From: Candidatus Aenigmatarchaeota archaeon
Lineage (GTDB): Archaea; Aenigmatarchaeota; Aenigmatarchaeia; QMZP01
Length of the DNA stretch: 5,105 nt
Direction: 5' to 3'
Assembly (NCBI GenBank): GCA_030673725.1
Contig: DAOVIL010000052.1
Span: forward strand, 1-5,105
The notes below the pieces were generated by a model that worked only from the letters and a program-made list of their open reading frames with translations, ran no database searches and was not told the DNA's origin. The position numbers and the translations under genes are program-made. Of the stretch, positions 1 through 5,105 are shown piece by piece. How positions within the stretch are numbered: the first letter of the stretch is position 1; each line of letters starts with the position of its first letter.

Positions 1-1
1 C

Positions 2-1621
2 GATTGGGAAGAGAAGTTTAACAGAGCACAGAAGGACATATTCCCGGCCTTCCAACCCGGAGAGAACATACTTGTTTCCGGCTTTGTTAAAATGGATTCA
101 GAGGGACTGTACAGGATTCAGGTTGATTACAAAAGAATCAGGCAATCTGACAACTTCTTTATATCCAGCGTCCCTCAGCCAGACCCATTGGAAAGCCACG
201 CTGGGATGCCGGTGGAAGCCATCGTTGTTGTTGGCGAGGGCTCCTACGATGGTGACGAGGTTTGGAATTATGATGCAGATTTGGTTAAGGTCGTATCAGT
301 GCCGTTAGTCAACCCCGATGATGCCCAAATCCAGGGCATGCCTGAAAGAAAAAGGGTGATAATAGAAGGCAGATTCATCGGATTCGAAAAGAATGCCCAG
401 GACATGTTCCTGGAAAGCCTGGGATTTCCCAAAGGTTCTGTTATCTCTGGGAAGGCAAGCTATGGTTATGACGTTAAGCTTAGCATTAGGCTGCCCGATG
501 GGACAAATGCATGGTATGAGGGCAGAAACCTGCCCGAAGGGTATGATAAATATCAAACCGCCGGGACCGTGGAAACACCAGACGGCAGAAAGGTGCTAAT
601 TGATATGCCAACAGGAAAAATCAGATTTTCTGGGGGATCTTTGGAGAATCTGGAATACAAATTCCCTGTTCCAGACGATGTTGTCAGGATTGCGGCTGCT
701 GTGGGCAAATCAGGGCTGTTTGCAAATTATATCGACCCCTGCTTGCTGGATGCGCCGTCTGAAGCCAGGCTAAGGGAATATTCTGAACTGAGAAGGGAAG
801 TTGGCGGCCATATTGAAGGCATACGCACTCTGGTCGGGGGAGGTGAATATGCCTGTGCAAGGGCTCTGATTGGCGACACGAGGACCATGGAGCTTACAGC
901 TGATGAGCTTGATTTTGTAAGGGATGTTACTGAAAGCATGCCTGATTCAGAGAGGCCTGTCCAAACCCCAAAGGGCAAGGATAATCTAACAGGAAGCAGG
1001 GACCGCGGGATTAAATCAATCGATGACGCGTATCAGGCGAAAATAGAGGCCATGACAAGGCAGGAATTCATTGAATTCGCCAGGTCGGTTGCCACAGGTA
1101 AAACCAAACAGACTGGGAAACATGCAGACGAATCTTACATATTCGGGATTGCAAGAACGCTTGGGATTCCAGCTGAAATCCGGGAAGACATAACAGTTGA
1201 ATGCATCGAGGCCAGGCTGCCGAGAATAAGGGGGAAGCCATACAATGATACTGACTGGGTCGACAAGTCCACCACTGACCAGGCCTTCAATTACCTGGCA
1301 TCCATAGGAAGCGAATCTGCACTGCAGAAACTGTTCGATTATATGTTCGATTTCGTGGAGAAAGGGGATTTCCATCAGATTGGCTGGAGGGAAGAGGACA
1401 GGGACCAGCGATCTGAGACATTCCTATCTGAGGTCACTTTAGCCATTGCCACGTACTTTAGGGGCGAACTTCCCATCAATATCTTGATGGGAAACCTGGG
1501 GAGACTGAAGGAAACTGCCAGATATCTAGAGGCTAATGCTGACGAATACGTTGAAGAGTATGCTATCAAGCAAATAAATCAGATGATACAGTACACCGTA
1601 GAAAGGGCAGGGGATTTCTAA
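2..1621 (+). CDS. Hypothetical protein, 5'-truncated by window edge, two-unit beta-rich N-terminal region plus helical C-terminal region
   Basis: I do not recognise this family. The reading frame is open from base 2 to the TAA at 1619-1621, giving 539 residues without a start. The first ATG (base 92, residue 31) has no ribosome binding site, and the 30 codons before it read as normal protein, so the true start lies upstream of the window. Residues 1 to about 225 look beta-rich and seem to contain two similar units: a short helix with D-[IM]-F (12-14 and 134-136), then a strand ending in S-G (26-27 and 149-150). From about 250 to the end it looks mostly helical and charged; residues 425-445 (YLASIGSESALQKL) resemble a HEAT-type helical repeat. 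I see no signal peptide, membrane segment or metal motif; there are only three cysteines (248, 284, 401). Roughly 60 percent of its first 30 Asp codons are GAT, against 4 of 27 in apgM. It converges on dfx with a 16-base gap. The coding call is firm; the function is unknown. Confidence 0.85.
   Translation, partial: DWEEKFNRAQKDIFPAFQPGENILVSGFVKMDSEGLYRIQVDYKRIRQSDNFFISSVPQPDPLESHAGMPVEAIVVVGEGSYDGDEVWNYDADLVKVVSVPLVNPDDAQIQGMPERKRVIIEGRFIGFEKNAQDMFLESLGFPKGSVISGKASYGYDVKLSIRLPDGTNAWYEGRNLPEGYDKYQTAGTVETPDGRKVLIDMPTGKIRFSGGSLENLEYKFPVPDDVVRIAAAVGKSGLFANYIDPCLLDAPSEARLREYSELRREVGGHIEGIRTLVGGGEYACARALIGDTRTMELTADELDFVRDVTESMPDSERPVQTPKGKDNLTGSRDRGIKSIDDAYQAKIEAMTRQEFIEFARSVATGKTKQTGKHADESYIFGIARTLGIPAEIREDITVECIEARLPRIRGKPYNDTDWVDKSTTDQAFNYLASIGSESALQKLFDYMFDFVEKGDFHQIGWREEDRDQRSETFLSEVTLAIATYFRGELPINILMGNLGRLKETARYLEANADEYVEEYAIKQINQMIQYTVERAGDF
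1470..1493. repeat. Perfect 10-bp inverted repeat (hairpin) inside gene 1
   Basis: The arms TTCCCATCAA (1470-1479) and TTGATGGGAA (1484-1493) are exact reverse complements around the loop TATC. It lies in coding sequence for the segment around residues 490-498, about 130 bases before the stop codon. No T-run follows, so it is not a classical terminator. It could be an mRNA structure, a protein-binding site, or chance. Confidence 0.6.
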
Positions 1622-1637
1622 CCCAAAGATTGGCAGC

Positions 1638-2015
1638 CTAGCCCTTCCACAGGCCGTGGACGTTGCAGTGCTCCCTTGCGGTTATCTTCTCCGCTTTTAT
1701 GCCTTTGAAGAAGGCATCTGGCACGTCCCCTGGCTTCAGGAACTTCCTGTGGGTCTCTCCGTCAGCGTTTATCTCTATCCACTGGATGTAATGCTCTGGT
1801 TCCATCGGGTGCGCGACAGAGCCTACCCTCACCCATATGCCATCATCCTTCTTTGAGATTACAGGCACGTGCTTCTCCATCCCTTCGTCCTTTGTCTTCT
1901 CCTCCAGCTTCTCCATGGGCTTGCTGCAGCACACAGGGACACTGGTGGCTGACACGAGCACTTCCACGATAAGCCCGCACACGCTGCACTTGTATATCTC
2001 CCCTCTCTCTGCCAT
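1638..2015 (-). CDS. dfx: Superoxide reductase, class I (desulfoferrodoxin)
   Basis: This 125-residue cytoplasmic protein reduces superoxide to hydrogen peroxide without releasing oxygen, using electrons normally supplied by rubredoxin. Two iron sites are visible. The N-terminal desulforedoxin domain (about 1-36) has Cys10, Cys13, Cys29 and Cys30 for the Fe(Cys)4 centre. The catalytic domain has the Fe(His)4Cys ligands His49, His69, His75, Cys117 and His120, with the E47-K48-H49-V-P loop whose Glu and Lys are known to gate and assist catalysis. Spacing and length match the Desulfovibrio-type enzymes from memory, so it looks complete and active. The start at 2015 is fixed by AGGAGG four bases upstream. 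It is the second gene after cdc6, 10 bases downstream, so it is probably co-transcribed. No rubredoxin gene is in the window. The enzyme is typical of anaerobes and microaerophiles. Confidence 0.96.
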   Translation of the reverse strand: MAERGEIYKCSVCGLIVEVLVSATSVPVCCSKPMEKLEEKTKDEGMEKHVPVISKKDDGIWVRVGSVAHPMEPEHYIQWIEINADGETHRKFLKPGDVPDAFFKGIKAEKITAREHCNVHGLWKG

Positions 2016-2018
2016 ATA

Positions 2019-2027
2019 CCCTCCTTT
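2019..2027 (-). promoter_or_regulatory. Strong ribosome binding site for dfx overlapping the cdc6 stop codon
   Basis: On the minus strand the sequence reads TAA-AGGAGGG-TAT-ATG: AGGAGG starts directly after the T of the cdc6 TAA region and stands four bases before the dfx ATG. It is a near-ideal match to the archaeal 16S rRNA tail, and it allows dfx to be translated from a cdc6-dfx mRNA either independently or by re-initiation. Confidence 0.8.
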
Positions 2028-3057
2028 AGATGAGCCTGTAGGTCCTCCATCTGCCAGAGCCCTCTGACTCGACCATCTTGTATCTCAGCATCTTGTCCAT
2101 GTACTTCCTGAACGTCCTGTCGACTATTGGCTCAAGCTTCTGCTTCCTGGCAATTCCCTGGAGCTCCCTGAACAGGGTTCCGGAGTCTGTCCTCCCGTTC
2201 CTGGTGAGTATGTCCACTATCGCCCTCTGGTAGGGGTTCAAGCGGGTCAGGTTCTCATCCTTCCTGGCGACCTGCGCCTGGGGGAGGCTGGACTCTATCA
2301 GCTTGTCCGGTATCTTCTCCAGGTCCTGGTTCTCTGCAGACTCTGCCACTATCCTGAGTATGTCTATGGCCACCCTGGCGTCGCCTCCTGCAGTCTCGGC
2401 TATCATCTCGACCTGCGCATTCTTTATGACTGCAGGAAGCAGCCCCCACTCAATCCTGTCCTTCAGTATGCCCATTATCTCGTCTGTCTTGTATTCAGGG
2501 AACTCTACATGGTCTGCTGCAGCTAAACGGCTCCTCACCCTCTGGTCCACGTCAGCAAAGGCAGTCTCGTTGTTGGATATCAGGATAAGGCAAGTCTTGG
2601 GCAGGGATATGAGGTCATACAGTATCTTGTCGTCCTCAAGCTGGTCCACCTCGTCCAGGATTATCACAGCCTGCTTCTCCTCCAGCTTCTTCCTGAGTAT
2701 GTCCATCAGTTCGTCTGTTGGCGTGCCCTTCCTGTGGACAGAGAGCACATAACCCATCCTCTGCAGGATGGTGTAAAGGACCTTGAACCTGCTGGTGCTC
2801 TCCCAGCAGTTGATGTAGACAGGGGCCACTGAAGACGTATGCTGCGCCAGCTCCTCTGCCACATACCTGGCCATGCACGTCTTGCCTGTGCCTGGTTTTC
2901 CGAAAAGGAATGAGTGTCTGGGGCTGAGGCCTTTCAGGAGTGGCCTCATGTCGTCCCTCATCGCCTGAAGCTGGCCGTCCCTGCTGAATATCCTGGAAGG
3001 GATGAAATCAGTGGTCAGTGCCTGCGCATTGCGTATTATCCTGTTATCCTCGTACAT
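2026..3057 (-). CDS. cdc6: Orc1/Cdc6-family replication initiator AAA+ ATPase
   Basis: Archaeal Orc1/Cdc6 proteins bind replication origins as ATP complexes and help load the MCM helicase. The 343-residue product shows the full AAA+ set: an N-terminal P-S-R-I-x-x-R-x-x-Q segment (20-30), Walker A GKPGTGKT (53-60), Walker B IILDEVDQ (132-139), sensor 1 ISNN (160-163), an arginine-finger-like DQRVRSRL (171-178), and sensor 2 [11 protein letters not shown] (224-234). From about 270 to the end lies a winged-helix DNA-binding domain, starting [11 protein letters not shown] and ending in a wing-like GRWRTYRL. It is somewhat shorter than the 380-410 residues I recall for most archaeal members. The ATG at 3057 follows AGGTG with a four-base spacer and a TATA box further up. 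It is divergent from the 3188 gene and is followed by dfx 10 bases later. Whether it is the main initiator or a paralogue cannot be told from this window. Confidence 0.95.
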   Translation of the reverse strand: MYEDNRIIRNAQALTTDFIPSRIFSRDGQLQAMRDDMRPLLKGLSPRHSFLFGKPGTGKTCMARYVAEELAQHTSSVAPVYINCWESTSRFKVLYTILQRMGYVLSVHRKGTPTDELMDILRKKLEEKQAVIILDEVDQLEDDKILYDLISLPKTCLILISNNETAFADVDQRVRSRLAAADHVEFPEYKTDEIMGILKDRIEWGLLPAVIKNAQVEMIAETAGGDARVAIDILRIVAESAENQDLEKIPDKLIESSLPQAQVARKDENLTRLNPYQRAIVDILTRNGRTDSGTLFRELQGIARKQKLEPIVDRTFRKYMDKMLRYKMVESEGSGRWRTYRLI

Positions 3058-3060
3058 CTC

Positions 3061-3066
3061 CCACCT
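3061..3066 (-). promoter_or_regulatory. Ribosome binding site of cdc6
   Basis: The minus strand reads AGGTGG-GAG-ATG. AGGTG matches the archaeal 16S tail and supports the ATG at 3057. Confidence 0.6.
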
Positions 3067-3090
3067 ATAATGGTATATTGGTCGTTCCGC

Positions 3091-3098
3091 TATTTATA
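3091..3098 (-). promoter_or_regulatory. TATA box of the cdc6-dfx operon
   Basis: The minus strand reads CCTATAAATAG. The box centre is about 38 bases before the cdc6 ATG, which predicts a transcription start near 3068-3070 and a leader of about 12 bases containing the AGGTG site. The spacing is typical of archaeal promoters, but no clear purine-rich BRE precedes it. Confidence 0.65.
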
Positions 3099-3114
3099 GG
3101 AAGCTGAAAAACCG

Positions 3115-3129
3115 CTGGCTGGAAGCCAG
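3115..3129. repeat. Perfect 6-bp inverted repeat in divergent control region
   Basis: CTGGCT-GGA-AGCCAG is a perfect dyad with a 3-base centre. It lies between the two divergent promoters, upstream of both TATA boxes. It is a candidate protein-binding site; alone, its arm length is not far from chance. Confidence 0.45.
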
Positions 3130-3140
3130 GAAGGCGACCA

Positions 3141-3158
3141 AAACCTTTTTAAAGGTTT
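3141..3158 (+). promoter_or_regulatory. Perfect 8-bp palindrome containing the TATA box of the 3188 gene
   Basis: AAACCTTT-TT-AAAGGTTT is an exact inverted repeat. Its centre (TTTTTAAA, 3146-3153) is also the best TATA-like box for the rightward gene, predicting a start of transcription near 3174-3177 and a leader of about 12 bases, as for cdc6. A protein bound here would compete with TBP. Confidence 0.65.
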
Positions 3159-3177
3159 GTTACCATCTAATGGTAAC
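3159..3177 (+). promoter_or_regulatory. Perfect 8-bp palindrome over the predicted transcription start; candidate operator
   Basis: GTTACCAT-CTA-ATGGTAAC is an exact inverted repeat that begins at the base after the preceding palindrome ends. It covers the predicted transcription start and stops one base before the ribosome binding site, the usual place for an archaeal repressor site. Its core TAATGGTA (3168-3175) recurs at 3068-3075 in the cdc6 promoter. Confidence 0.65.
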
Positions 3178-3184
3178 AGGTGAG
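3178..3184 (+). promoter_or_regulatory. Ribosome binding site deciding the start of the 3188 gene
   Basis: AGGTGAG lies four bases (counted from AGGTGA) before the ATG at 3188 and matches the archaeal 16S tail. The alternative in-frame ATG at 3170 lies inside the palindrome, upstream of this site and probably upstream of the transcription start, so 3188 is preferred. Confidence 0.75.
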
Positions 3185-3187
3185 TAT

Positions 3188-3943
3188 ATGTCTGAAAATA
3201 TCGGCAATTGGGAATACGTAGGGAAGAACTTCGATGCTTTCCAGGCAGCCCTCGGTGCCAGGGACATAGTCACGATTCCGGACCAGGTCTACAGGGGACC
3301 CGGCGTCGAGAAGGTGTTCGGGACGAATAATGACGTTGCCCAGGCCAGATTGGGAAGGAGGCATTTTAAGGGCCATGAGGATTTCAAATTCAATTTAAAT
3401 CCAGACAACGACATTATTAGAATAGTCCAAAGCCCACACGACTATGCAGTCTTCGTGCCGCTTACTGTTGAGAACATGAAGAACCTGACAGAAGGCGGGC
3501 AGTTCCAGTATTCTGTGGCAAGATACATAGAAGAAGATAAAAAGGGCCAGCTTACTGCTATTGATCCTGAGCGCATAGAGAGGTATGAAGGAGAGCCGGA
3601 AGACCTTGTTGCTCTGATGCCCAAAAAGCGCATACCGCATGTGACGAGTGTGGACGTGCAGGTGGGCAGTTCAGTCACAAGGAACGTAAATGCAAGCAAT
3701 ACTGATGACAGGGGAGATACCCAGATATACTCCCTGAAAGGGATAAGCTCATTGATGTACAACCCGTCTTCAGAGAGTCCATTCACCCCGGTCTTCTACG
3801 GATGGGCTTCAAACGGGTGGAAAGAGCCAGTCAGCGTGGTGATAAAGGACGACCAGCTGTTCTTCGATGAGAGGAAGCAGCCCGAAGGCAAGCTTTGGCT
3901 GATTAGGTTCGAAGAAAGGGGCTACGACCCCATTCCCCAGTAA
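3188..3943 (+). CDS. Hypothetical protein, cysteine-free, 251 aa
   Basis: I do not recognise this protein. It is soluble in appearance: no signal peptide, no membrane segment and no cysteine. Residues 8-30 (from WEY to IVTI) look like a short helix followed by a strand, with K13-N14-x-D16-x-F18-x3-L22-G23, which resembles K130-N131-x2-D134-x-F136-x3-L140-G141 of the gene at 2-1621. A charged, probably helical stretch spans about 113-140 (EEDKK, PERIERYEGEPED). The rest (150-251) looks beta-rich, with aromatic clusters such as FYGWASNGW (203-211) and a C-terminal LWLIRFEE. The start at 3188 is set by AGGTGA; an ATG at 3170 would add six residues but sits in a palindrome. It is divergent from cdc6 and 45 bases upstream of apgM, which seems to have its own promoter. 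Asp is coded by GAT in 7 of 19 cases, intermediate between gene 1 and apgM. The paired palindromes over its promoter suggest tight control. Confidence 0.85.
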   Translation: MSENIGNWEYVGKNFDAFQAALGARDIVTIPDQVYRGPGVEKVFGTNNDVAQARLGRRHFKGHEDFKFNLNPDNDIIRIVQSPHDYAVFVPLTVENMKNLTEGGQFQYSVARYIEEDKKGQLTAIDPERIERYEGEPEDLVALMPKKRIPHVTSVDVQVGSSVTRNVNASNTDDRGDTQIYSLKGISSLMYNPSSESPFTPVFYGWASNGWKEPVSVVIKDDQLFFDERKQPEGKLWLIRFEERGYDPIPQ

Positions 3944-3961
3944 GCATGTCTGCCAAACTGA

Positions 3962-3970
3962 TTTTAATAA
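3962..3970 (+). promoter_or_regulatory. TATA-like box of apgM, leaderless transcript predicted
   Basis: TTTTAATAA is centred about 23-25 bases before the ATG at 3989, which places the transcription start at or next to the A of the start codon. There is no ribosome binding site before this ATG, in contrast to the other three starts in the window, so a leaderless mRNA is the simplest reading. Confidence 0.55.
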
Positions 3971-3975
3971 TCCCT

Positions 3976-3987
3976 CTTAATATTAAG
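3976..3987 (+). promoter_or_regulatory. 12-bp perfect palindrome between TATA box and apgM start
   Basis: CTTAATATTAAG reads the same on both strands and ends one base before the apgM ATG. Its place between the TATA-like box and the start codon fits a repressor site, but AT-rich palindromes arise easily. Confidence 0.4.
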
Positions 3988-3988
3988 C

Positions 3989-5105
3989 ATGAAGTTACTT
4001 CTGCTTGTCGGAGACGGGATGGGAGACGTGGGGGAGAATACCCCGCTCCAGACCGCTGACAAGCCCAACATGGACAAGCTGGCAGCATCAGGAAGGTGCG
4101 GCCTGCTTGATATCGGTTACAGAAAGACGGTCAACTCTGATTACGGCTATCTCCACCTCCTGGGCTGCTTCTCCAGGGACAAATACCCCGGAAGGGGCTA
4201 CCTGGAGGCGCTGGGCATCGGGCTGGAGCCCAATGCAGAGGACGTGTGCATAAGGTGCAACTTCGCGACCCTCAATGTGGACGGCATGCTGGTCGACAGG
4301 AGGGCAGGAAGGGACGAGACAGGCCTGAACAAGTTCTGCGAGAAGCTGAACGGCATGGAGATAGACGGCGTCAAGTTCAACGTCAGAAAGAGCGCCGGCC
4401 ACAGGGTAGTGATAGTGCTGGAGGGGACAGGGCTCTCAGAGAAGATAATACCGAATGACCCCATGGAGACAGGAGTGGCCCTCCCGGAAGTGGGGGCAGC
4501 CACGCCAGACGCCAAGAAGACAGCAAGCGTGCTGAACAAGTTCGTGAGGAAGAGCCACCAGATATTGTCAAAGGAGAAGGTGAACAGGGCCAGGAAGTTC
4601 CCGGCCAACACCATACTGATAAGGAGCCCTGGACGGAGGAGGGATGTGGACACCTTGGAGGCAAGGCACCACTTTAAGGCATGCTGCATCGCAGGCGTAC
4701 CCATAGCGAAGGGGGTAGCCAGGTTCCTGGGCATGGACGTCGTTCCTGTGAAAGGAGCCACTGGCATGCCAAAGACCAACCTGGAGGGCAAGGCTGAAGC
4801 GGCGATAGAGGCGCTCAAGGCTTATGACCTGGTGTTCCTCCATATAAACGGGACAGACATACTCTCGCATGACGCCAGGAGGGAGGAGAAGGCAGAGTTC
4901 ATAGGGAGCATCGACAAGGAGCTTGGGAAGATAATCAAGGCAGCAGGCCTGGACGGCATGGTGGTGATAGTCACATGCGACCACAGGACAGCCAGCGACC
5001 CCTCATACAAGGCCTACAGGCACACCACAGACCCTGTGCCAGTGATAATCTGTGGCTACAACATAAGCGCAGACAGCATCAAACAGTATGATGAGAAATC
5101 CTGCG
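3989..5105 (+). CDS. apgM: 2,3-bisphosphoglycerate-independent phosphoglycerate mutase, archaeal type, 3'-truncated by window edge
   Basis: This frame is open from the ATG at 3989 to the right edge: 372 residues, with the last few tens of residues missing if it has the usual 400 or so. ApgM interconverts 3- and 2-phosphoglycerate in cytoplasmic glycolysis and gluconeogenesis and belongs to the alkaline phosphatase superfamily with two metal ions. Visible landmarks are metal ligand Asp9 in LVGDGMGD, K-P-N-M-D (25-29), the catalytic Ser50 in TVNSDYGYLHLLG, P-G-R-G-Y-L-E-A-L-G (67-76), R-C-N-F-A-T (89-94), D-R-R-A-G-R (103-108), GVARFLGMDV (242-251), Asp290 and His294 in HINGTDILSHD, Asp331-His332 in TCDHRT, and His345 in RHTTDPVPVII. 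The serine neighbourhood departs from the P-G-S-D-T-A-H-L I recall for the family, so this is a divergent member. Codons strongly favour GAC over GAT (23 to 4). It probably has its own leaderless promoter. Identification is firm; activity is inferred. Confidence 0.93.
   Translation, partial: MKLLLLVGDGMGDVGENTPLQTADKPNMDKLAASGRCGLLDIGYRKTVNSDYGYLHLLGCFSRDKYPGRGYLEALGIGLEPNAEDVCIRCNFATLNVDGMLVDRRAGRDETGLNKFCEKLNGMEIDGVKFNVRKSAGHRVVIVLEGTGLSEKIIPNDPMETGVALPEVGAATPDAKKTASVLNKFVRKSHQILSKEKVNRARKFPANTILIRSPGRRRDVDTLEARHHFKACCIAGVPIAKGVARFLGMDVVPVKGATGMPKTNLEGKAEAAIEALKAYDLVFLHINGTDILSHDARREEKAEFIGSIDKELGKIIKAAGLDGMVVIVTCDHRTASDPSYKAYRHTTDPVPVIICGYNISADSIKQYDEKSC

Noticed and set aside
92..1621. 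ATG at 92 as the true start of gene 1
   Set aside because: The frame is open to base 2 with protein-like sequence, the beta-strand pattern continues through the ATG, and no ribosome binding site precedes it.
1622..1637. Bidirectional terminator between the convergent genes
   Set aside because: The 16-base gap and its flanks show no T-run of useful length on either strand and no strong hairpin, so no terminator can be supported.
1699..1717. 7-bp hairpin ATGCCTT / AAGGCAT within dfx
   Set aside because: About two such hairpins are expected by chance in a window of this size, and it lies in conserved coding sequence.
1898..2692. Near-identical 17-base stretch in dfx (1898-1914) and cdc6 (2676-2692)
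   Set aside because: Both encode the same short peptide KLEEK with the same preferred codons, so no duplication is needed.
2303..2752. 149-aa plus-strand open frame opposite cdc6
   Set aside because: It is antisense to the AAA+ domain of cdc6, and is a serine-rich shadow without a ribosome binding site or motif.
3170..3943. ATG at 3170 as the start of the unknown gene
   Set aside because: It lies inside the 3159-3177 palindrome, at or before the predicted transcription start, whereas ATG 3188 has AGGTGA at the right distance.
4198..4818. 206-aa minus-strand open frame opposite apgM
   Set aside because: It lies wholly antisense to a firmly identified gene, its translation is rich in Ser, Leu and Pro as expected from the reverse of GC-biased codons, and it has no recognisable motif.

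Overview
The window looks archaeal. It carries an Orc1/Cdc6-type replication initiator, an archaeal-type cofactor-independent phosphoglycerate mutase, TATA-like boxes about 25 bases before the expected transcription starts, ribosome binding sites fitting the archaeal 16S rRNA tail (AGGTGA, AGGAGG), and heavy use of AGG/AGA and ATA codons. The short Cdc6 (343 aa) and divergent mutase would suit a DPANN-type lineage (Woesearchaeota-like), but that placement is a guess from memory. I see no RNA genes, transposons, CRISPR array or phage genes.

Layout. (1) 2-1621, plus strand: 3' end of a large gene of unknown function, open to the left edge; its N-terminal part seems to hold two similar beta-rich units, and a strong hairpin lies near its 3' end. 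(2) 1638-3057, minus strand, convergent with gene 1 across only 16 bases: a two-gene operon, cdc6 followed 10 bases later by a class I superoxide reductase (desulfoferrodoxin, dfx) with a strong ribosome binding site. (3) 3058-3187: a 130-base divergent control region with three perfect inverted repeats, two of them directly abutting over the promoter of the rightward gene. (4) 3188-3943, plus strand: a 251-aa cysteine-free protein of unknown function. (5) 3989-5105, plus strand: apgM, cut by the right edge, apparently made from a leaderless mRNA whose promoter carries a 12-base perfect palindrome.

How the genes relate. Cdc6 would bind origins and load the MCM helicase; the reductase removes superoxide without making oxygen, pointing to an anaerobic or microaerophilic life; ApgM interconverts 3- and 2-phosphoglycerate. 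No single pathway joins them. The two unknown proteins (genes 1 and 4) share a faint motif, and both have more AT-ending codons than apgM, so they may be related to each other rather than to the housekeeping genes between and beside them. The most noteworthy feature is the doubly palindromic control region at 3141-3177. I did not find a clearly new multi-gene system.
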